28,852 nucleotides of DNA, taken from assembly GCA_905221605.1 (NCBI GenBank), contig CAJNDS010002374.1, forward strand, positions 432,699 to 461,550, in the 5' to 3' direction. The position numbers and the translations under genes were made by a program. Each line of letters starts with the position of its first letter. Position 1 is the first letter of the stretch. The notes under the pieces are model-generated. The model made no database searches. It had not been told where the DNA came from and saw only the letters and a list, made by a program, of their open reading frames with translations. Positions 22,791 through 28,852 of this stretch are shown here, piece by piece. The DNA comes from Symbiodinium natans. Its lineage: Eukaryota > Sar > Dinophyceae > Suessiales > Symbiodiniaceae.

Positions 22791-24420
22791 GCGAAGCCGT
22801 GGTGGCAAAAGAGCCGGAAGCGGCCAAGCCCGAAAAGTTGAAGGACGCCACTGAAGAAGAGGTTGTTGTCAAACAGGGGCCCAACCGCATGCACATGAGG
22901 AAGTGGCTTGAAGTTGAATCAGCAAGTCTGTTTGGGCAAGGTTTTTCTCTTGGGTCCTTTTTAACCTGAGCCTTTTGTTGTGTAAGGCTGGTCCCTCGCC
23001 CGACGCCGGCAGTGCCACCTCCGGAGCACGACTTCCAGCCCAGAGCTGTTTCCAGCCCACCCAAAGCGGTCAGCCTGTACGAAGATGCGGATTTCCCTGC
23101 CTCCAATGCCAGTATCGGTGCAGTGACGGGCGATGCGGCCAACCCCCTTGTCTCAGATTACTTGCAGGAGGCCATGAAGCTCATTGTGCCTGGCTGGGCG
23201 AGACCGCGGCAGATGATCGGCAAGGAAGCAGGAGACTACCGGCTCTTTGCCACGGAGGGTGAGCCTTGCCTCTTCAAGAATGTCTCTCCAAGAGACATTG
23301 AGCAAGGCTACTTGGGGGATTGCTGGCTCGTCGCATCCTTTGCCGCCATTGCCGAGTACCCGGATCGACTGCGATCTCTCTTCAAGCAGAACACCCTCAC
23401 AGAAGATGGCCGCTACGACGTGCGCCTTTACGATCCCAAGTCTGAGGAGTGGAAGGTGGTCACAATTGACGATCGCCTACCCTTCTGGAAGAGAGCAGGA
23501 AAGCACGGAAATCTGGTCTTCGCCAAGCCCACGAAGGAAAATGAGTTCTGGACGTGTCTGCTAGAGAAGGCAGTCTCAAAGTTTGTCAAGTCCTATCATA
23601 GGATTGATGGCGGTTGGGAGTCTGTCGCATTGGAGATGCTGACGGGCAAGCCGTCACTCTGCGTCAGTCTCAGCCCCTTTGTAGGCGGCACGCATGCGCC
23701 GTACACCATCCTTTGCGGTAAGGACCAGGCTTCAGCCAGCCATGCCACAGTATACATGCGACTTGAGAGTTATGATGGAGCCTGGGACTACTGGACCCAA
23801 GATGCTTCCGTCATGTGTGAGGGCCAGACGGAGCTCAGCGACAACTGGCTCTGGTCCAGGCTGATGTCTTGGAGTTCAGAAGGGCACAGCATGGCTTGTG
23901 ACTCACGCCAAGCCTACAAGGGCATCTTGCCTCCTTAGACTCGCGTTTAGACTTGCTTTTTGTTGCGGTTGGAGAGATCATCTTGTGCAGATGCTGATTG
24001 TTGCTGGTCAGTCTTTCTTGTCACTTCTGAGGCATTTTGGCGAACCATGCCTACACGCTGCTGAGGATGCTGGAGGTGCCATACACCCGTGAGGGCAAGT
24101 CCCACACGCTCAGGATGCTGCACGTCCGCAACCCGCACAGGACCAACGAGTGGTTCGGCCGCTTCCATGATGACGACTGGGAGACCTGGAACAAGTTCCC
24201 CGAGGCCATGAAGGCGTGCGAACACAAAGTAGGGATCAAGGACAATGGAGTCTTCTGGATGGATTGGGATGAGTATAAACAGGGCTTTGCCCACCTCGTG
24301 GTCAACTTTGACAAGGCGCGAGATGGGCCTCGCTACACCGACACGTCTCCGGAGGCACAGAAGGAGCATCGGGATGTGCAGTTTGGGCAGGTTGGCCACC
24401 AAGCTTGGGGAGGAATGTAA
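22791..24420 (+). CDS. Calpain-type cysteine protease, 5' end incomplete
   Basis: A calcium-dependent-type papain-fold protease domain (peptidase family C2). The main exon ends at 23921 and contains the nucleophile motif GYLGDCWLVASFAAI with Cys at 23321-23323, then VVTIDDRLPFW. After a 110-nt intron, the next exon supplies the His motif ANHAYTLLRM (His at 24046-24048) and the Asn motif RNPHRTNEW (Asn at 24130-24132), followed by DNGVFWMDWDEY, the usual end of the second catalytic subdomain. The protein stops about 45 residues later with no C2-like or EF-hand domain, so it is a short calpain. Upstream, a charged exon from 22791 (after TTTTTGCTAG) reading KPEKLKDATEEE is probably coding, joined to 22987 by a short intron whose donor is uncertain (22930 or 22936). 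The true start codon was not found. All triad residues are present, so activity is plausible. Confidence 0.88.
23922..24031 (+). other. GC-AG intron in the calpain gene
   Basis: The exon ends AAGG and the intron starts GCATCTTG; it ends CTTCTGAG before GCATTTTGGCG. Splicing gives KGILANHAYTLL, which is exactly what the calpain family requires, and removes an in-frame TAG at 23936. Length is 110 nt. Near-identical words, GGCATCTTG and GGCATTTTG, lie at the two ends. GC donors are common in dinoflagellates. Confidence 0.85.
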
Positions 24421-25303
24421 CCGGCCAAGGTAGCCGGCTTGTGTACCGTTCAGGAAGTTGTTTTGTACACACGAGACCCTGAAGGGGAATCCTCATACAG
24501 TTTTGACATATCCCTGCAAGCAAGCGCGTGGAAACTTCAGGAGAAATTCTGTTTACCACGGCTGTGTGCAGAGGCTAACTGTCGTGGCTTGCAGCTGGAC
24601 AAGTCAAAAGAAGCCTCAAAGTCATGCGGTTGAGAAGCGCGGACATGTGGAGGGACACTCAGCACTTCCGCAGCTGCCAACATTTCCAATCCTACCTGGT
24701 CCTACCTGCGCTCTCCCAGGCTGCTGCGGCTGACAGGGCCAAAGGCCACTGCAAATCCCAGGACAGACCTTCACATGAACATGACATGCTGAAAATGCTG
24801 CGTTCTGGGGGAGGACAGGAAACTCCGTGGAATTCGCTCTCCGATCCCCCAAGCTTCTGCAGCTGAGGCCTCCAATGGCTTGGAGAGAGGGCGCTCGCAG
24901 GGCGCGAAAGTCGCGGGGTGAGGCGTGCGCTGCGCTTCGTGCTTAGGGATTCTCAGGATGCTTTGGTTTTCGTGCGCTGCGGGTGGTTTGGAGGTGCGCG
25001 GGAGGGCCATGGGTTGAAGGCGTAGCAGGGACAGAAGTTGGAGATGGCAAATCGAGCCACCCAATAAGTATTGAGGCTTGGCTTGCGCATGCTTCCCTGG
25101 AGTGCCTCTGAGGCCTTCCTCGTTAGGCATAGAGGCCTACGCGTTCTGCACGAACATAGGCAAGGCTGCATGTATATGAAGTAACTATTGAGGCTAGAGC
25201 AAAGATCTGAGGGCACATGTTGCTCGACTGTTCGTGAAGTTTGTGCAACCTGCCCGATGTTTTTGGCAGTCAGGCAATCTCAGGTAGAGGTAGAGAGCTG
25301 CAG
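24421..25303. other. Intergenic region between calpain and dioxygenase genes
   Basis: This stretch probably holds the 3' flank of the calpain gene and the 5' flank or an upstream exon of the dioxygenase gene. Short frames exist on both strands, but none is recognisable. An AG followed by G near 25280-25284 could be a splice acceptor feeding the dioxygenase frame. Confidence 0.45.
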
Positions 25304-26314
25304 ATGGAAGTGCAACAGCGGGAGGAGGGACTGGTGCCAGATCTTGGACAGGGAGTTGAAGAGGTCAATGACATAGGAACCCTCCAAGGACTGCCACCCC
25401 TGGCAGCGCCACTGGATGCCTTTGACCACTTTGACCCGGAGCAGCTGGACGTTCAAGCGATTGAACCCGTCGATAGTCTCTATGGGTGCTTCGGGGGTCG
25501 CTGCTTGGTGTTGTACAATGTGCTCTCTGAGGAAGAATGCCAGGTCCTCATCAGCTCCATGGCCACGGATGACATGATGGAGGCTGTTGCCTACCAGCAA
25601 GACTATCGTAAGAATGACCGGGTCATCTTCGCATCCGAGGAACTTGCCCTCCTGTTGTGGAAGCGTGTGCAACCCACTGCAAGTCATCTGGCAATCCACA
25701 TCGATGGAGATGGCCATGAATGCTCGCGACAGCGCCTTCTTTCTGACACAACTCAAGGGGACAGGCTCTGCCCCCGAGCCTTGCAGGCCCCTGTCGGTTG
25801 CCATGGAATTTGGGAGCCCATTGGTTTGAATGAGCGCCTCAGGTTGTGCCGCTACAGGCCTGGTGGCTTCTTCCGGCCGCATTGCGATGGGATCTACATG
25901 CGCAACCAGGAGGAGATGTCACTTTTCACATGCATGTTCTACCTGGATTCGAGTATGGAGGGTGGGGCCACAAAGTTTCTCAAGCAGGATGCAGTCCTCG
26001 ATGGCAAGAGAAGTCAAGAAGGTGACATCTTAGCATCAGTGGAGCCAAGAAGAGGCATGTGCCTGCTCTTTTTCCAGCCAGGTTTAATGCATGAAGGTGA
26101 GGACGTGCATGGCGGTGTCAAGCATATCCTCAGGACCGAGGTGATGTTCCGCCGGAAGCCTGGAACAGGTGCTCAACTCACTGAGAGGCAAGAGGAAGCT
26201 CTCCGGATTGTCCGGGAGGCCGAGGCTGCAGAACTAGCAGGATCTCTTACCTTGGCCTGCGATTTGTACAGACGAGCTTTCAAAATGGATCCGTCTTTGG
26301 AGCGGCACTTCTGA
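25304..26314 (+). CDS. 2-oxoglutarate/Fe(II) dioxygenase, prolyl-4-hydroxylase type
   Basis: The frame encodes 336 residues from the ATG at 25304; it stays open upstream to about 25241, so an upstream exon is possible. The double-stranded beta-helix domain is complete: RKNDRVIF near residue 101, the iron ligands in FRPHCDG (His 193, Asp 195) and LMHEGEDV (His 263), and the basic 2-oxoglutarate ligand in ILRTEVMF (Arg 277). FTCMFYLD and GGATKFL are typical core strands. Such enzymes hydroxylate prolyl or other side chains using oxygen, 2-oxoglutarate and ferrous iron; the substrate here is unknown. No signal peptide or membrane segment is evident, suggesting a cytosolic or nuclear protein. The C-terminal 40 residues (ALRIVREAEAAELAGSL to YRRAFKMDPSLE) resemble a single TPR-like helical pair. 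The gene is uninterrupted and lies on the same strand as its neighbours. Confidence 0.9.
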   Translation: MEVQQREEGLVPDLGQGVEEVNDIGTLQGLPPLAAPLDAFDHFDPEQLDVQAIEPVDSLYGCFGGRCLVLYNVLSEEECQVLISSMATDDMMEAVAYQQDYRKNDRVIFASEELALLLWKRVQPTASHLAIHIDGDGHECSRQRLLSDTTQGDRLCPRALQAPVGCHGIWEPIGLNERLRLCRYRPGGFFRPHCDGIYMRNQEEMSLFTCMFYLDSSMEGGATKFLKQDAVLDGKRSQEGDILASVEPRRGMCLLFFQPGLMHEGEDVHGGVKHILRTEVMFRRKPGTGAQLTERQEEALRIVREAEAAELAGSLTLACDLYRRAFKMDPSLERHF

Positions 26315-27214
26315 TTTAATCTAGATTCCGACAGGAGACTTCATGAGGCTTGCAGGCATGTGAAGTTGGCATGTGCGTGTGGTAAACTTCAGACAGCTTG
26401 CTTGACATGAGTCAGAGTCGTTGACAAAGCTGTTGAGCACAGCTGGCACAGCTTCCAAACAACCACGCGAAGAAGTCTCTGGGAAGGGCATGTTCCCATG
26501 TTTCTGCCAAGCCTCCTGCGTGTACAGCTCCAACTGCGCTGCAGAGCAAAATTCTCTAGCAGGAGCTCTTACCAGGGGTCGGGGATCCTATGTCCCACAA
26601 CAGACGACCAAAATTTACAGGCATAATCAGAGGGCAGGTCCAATATGATCCAGGCTCACGGGTGGTGGGGTGGGAAGGTGGCGGGCTGTGGGGGAGTGGA
26701 GCCTTGTAAAATACTTCTAGTGCTACTGCTGCTTGCGTGGGAACGAGGGGGTGGCGGGGGTGGGGCCATGACGGCGGGATGGGGGGGTGGAGCCCAAATG
26801 ACTGTTGCAGACTTCTGCTTCAAGCAGCGTGGGGATGGGAATGAAAGGCGCAGTCGACGACACCAGCGCCGAGCCAAAGCGGAGGTCGCCAACCTCTCTC
26901 TGCTGTGGAGAGTGTCCCGGCTTTGGGCTGTAGGGTTTATTCCCCCGCTCCCACACCTTGGGGACTACCTGCACCCTGCAAGGGTTACTAGAAGTTTAAG
27001 GGTGCGATGTCAATGGTGTCCGGCGTCGTAAGCCCTGAGTTCGGGACCTAAACCCCCCCTTGAAGCCCTGATTTGGGGTTTGGGATGGTCTTAGGGTTAT
27101 CCCATAGACCCCAAACGTTCCTTATCATAAGGCCGACTCCCCCAAAGGCTCAGAGAATTAGGGCTTGAGGATTTACGGTTTCGGGTGTTAAGGCTCTGGG
27201 CTCTACCTGTAGCG
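26315..27214. other. GC-rich spacer with telomere-like wording
   Basis: No gene is supported. A G-rich segment at about 26660-26800 produces Gly/Pro-rich frames on both strands that are artefacts of composition. At 27040-27190 there are scattered CCTAAACCCC, TTTGGGGTTTGGG and TTAGGGTT words reminiscent of degenerate telomere repeat. Confidence 0.5.
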
Positions 27215-28003
27215 TCTAATATTATACCCGAGACGCTGCGAGAGAATGGGAATAGCAGATCGGTCCAGATGAACCCTGACCATGCATGTAGCTACTATGT
27301 ACACATTGATAGAATTTCTTAGTCTCACTTAGGTCGTCTAATGTCTCTATCTTCCAACGCGATTCTATGCCCATGGGTTCAATTGAGAGTAGTGGCGGGC
27401 ACATAATAATATTCGTGGTATTTGACGACCTAATCATTTTCACAAGCACTCTAGAAATCTTAGTACTTTCGGGCACATGAATCACTTCTACGCATCAAAT
27501 TGTCTATAAAAAAAGACCCCAGAGTGCCCAGCCCCAGAATCTTTTCTCTTTGCTTGGGCGTATATGCTGCTTGGGCGATGAATTTCACTTATTTTTGTTG
27601 TAACAATATAATCGACGAGATATAATGAAGATCTCCAAAAATAAAAGAAAGCATATTAATTTCTCTAGAATATTAAAGGAAGTATTTTGAGGGCTCTATT
27701 TAAATTATTTGCCTTAATTATATTCTTAGTTTCCTGAATTCTTTAGCTTTAAATATACGTTGTTTTTGTTTGTATTGATATAATTCTCGCTCTTTTGTTT
27801 TCTTTGTTCTTGATGTATGGAAATGACGGCCGTTTATATCATATCTGCATACTTATAATTTATATTTTTATTTCATCGTATTTTATTATCTCTGCTCTCT
27901 TTATTCTCTCTTTCTATTTACTTCTCTACCCCATCCCCGCCTTCTGCCCCATTCTTATTTTCTCTTTTTTATCTCATTCCGTGGGTCGCTTCAGGACTTT
28001 TCT
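27215..28003. other. AT-rich block of different composition
   Basis: From roughly 27215, and strongly from 27570, base composition shifts to AT-rich and pyrimidine-rich on the plus strand, unlike everything upstream. A TATAAAAAAAG word lies near 27502. The plus-strand frame from 27827 is open into the retroelement, but upstream of about 27990 it reads as low-complexity Phe/Tyr/Leu and is probably not coding. An 87-codon minus-strand frame at 27222-27485 is not recognised. Confidence 0.6.
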
Positions 28004-28852
28004 TTGAAGGATCAAGTCTTTGGAAGAGTTGATATTGCTTTTGTTGTTATGTGTAAAGCATCCCGCAGAATTGTTGATGAATTGGTCCCACCTATTCTGG
28101 AGCATTTAAAGATTGGGTGGTCGCCGGCAGTCGAGCGTTTGGAGATTCTTTTTCCCCAATGGAGAGATGATATGCGCGACCCCGATTCTAGGCTCAAACA
28201 GAAGGAAATGTTTGCCGTTGCTATTGAATCATCTCGAGCGATGTTGGAGGGCGCCCTTTCTGATGTTTAACGTAGGGTTTTGCTTGCTTTCTCGGCACCT
28301 TGGGCCGAGGGGTGGGTTCGAGTTAGTCCTAATCACGCCTTTGATATTTGCTTGTCTAATGCTTGATATTTGCTTGTCTAATGCTGCATTCATCGATATT
28401 ATTTCTATGCGGCTTGGGAAAGCGGTTTTTCAGGTTGAGATGGATTGTCTACGTTGCCCACAGAGTCAGGATGTATTTGGACATCACACTTTGACGTGTC
28501 ATATGGTAGGGGGTAAAACTCAACTCCGCAATATGATTCGAGATGAGATCTATCGTACTCTCCATATTGGTGGCCTCCGGTGTAAATTGGAACTTGTAGG
28601 TCTTTTACCAGATTTGCCAGGGCAATGGCCCGCAGATGTGGTGACTCTTCCTACTGTTTTGTATAGACAATCGACGTGGGGACTACTGCCGCGCTTGGCC
28701 TTGGATATCTCTGTTGTTTCCTCTTTCAAACAATAAGTCAGTGGGACCGAAACATTGGCGATGGCCAAAATGCAGGCTGAAAGAAAACGAAGGGATCGTC
28801 AGACGGTTATGAGATGCCAGGAACAAGGATTGGGATTTGAGCCTCTTGTGTT
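28004..28852 (+). pseudogene. Decayed retroelement, 3' part with zinc knuckle and nuclease-like domain
   Basis: The reading starts in one frame (KASRRIVDELVPPILEHL, then the DPDSRLKQKEMFAVAIE region), crosses a TAA at 28268-28270, continues (LAFSAPWAEGWVRV) and shifts frame at a 22-bp tandem duplication (28341-28385). It then shows a C-x2-C-x8-H-x4-C knuckle (Cys at 28446 and 28455, His at 28482, Cys at 28497), an RNMIRDEI segment, and acidic motifs in WPADVVTLP and LALDISVVS. That order fits the C-terminal region of reverse-transcriptase-encoding elements known from dinoflagellates, sponges and cnidarians, where a knuckle precedes a restriction-like endonuclease fold. A second TAA at 28734-28736 is followed in the same frame by more similar sequence (MQAERKRRDRQ, GFEPLV) to the window end. 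No reverse transcriptase core is present here. Confidence 0.65.
28341..28385 (+). repeat. 22-bp tandem duplication
   Basis: TGATATTTGCTTGTCTAATG plus CT occurs at 28342-28363 and again, perfectly, at 28364-28385. Twenty-two is not a multiple of three, so the duplication accounts exactly for the frame change seen in the retroelement. Confidence 0.95.

Noticed and set aside
23012-23938. Treating the calpain main exon as a complete gene ending at the TAG at 23936
   Set aside because: It would lack the catalytic His and Asn, both of which lie in frame immediately after a well-defined intron.
28268-28736. Alternative genetic code in which TAA is read as an amino acid
   Set aside because: Only two in-frame TAA codons occur, alongside a frameshifting duplication, and the neighbouring nuclear genes use standard stops. 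Simple decay explains it.

Overview
The window looks like nuclear DNA of a dinoflagellate, most likely a Symbiodiniaceae alga. The strongest reason is an ankyrin-repeat gene with a ubiquitin-like head beginning MLHVRML, a family I recognise as highly expanded in those algae. Supporting signs are introns with non-GT donors (a GC-AG intron in a calpain gene and an apparent GA-AG intron in the ankyrin gene), intron ends followed by G (AG|G), all three recognisable protein genes on the same strand, GC-rich coding sequence, and interstitial fragments of TTTAGGG-type telomere repeat. The species call is inference; no rRNA, tRNA or spliced-leader gene was found.

Layout. 1-8.74 kb: gene-poor DNA with microsatellites (a CATA run, poly-G runs, a ~645-bp AAC/CAA tract containing a 13-bp minisatellite), a small degenerate ~42-bp repeat cluster, telomere-like fragments, and a few weak minus-strand exon candidates. 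8.74-16.59 kb: one uninterrupted satellite array of about 117 monomers of 65, 68 and 69 bp, organised largely as 134-bp A+B dimers, with larger blocks copied over 0.7-5 kb. 17.06-17.27 kb: an AGT-type microsatellite. 17.58-20.69 kb: a long ankyrin-repeat gene (about 27 repeats) interrupted by four small indels and one 139-nt intron. 22.79-24.42 kb: a calpain-type cysteine protease with an intact Cys-His-Asn triad once a 110-nt intron is removed. 25.30-26.31 kb: a 2-oxoglutarate/Fe(II) dioxygenase of the prolyl-4-hydroxylase type. 27.2-28.85 kb: a compositionally different AT-rich block ending in the 3' part of a decayed retroelement (zinc knuckle plus nuclease-like domain) that runs off the window.

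The three recognisable genes do not form an obvious pathway. They are co-oriented neighbours, as expected for unidirectional dinoflagellate gene clusters. The most informative features are the satellite's higher-order structure, the two non-canonical introns, and the AT-rich retroelement remnant with a visible 22-bp duplication. I did not find a convincing new multi-gene system.
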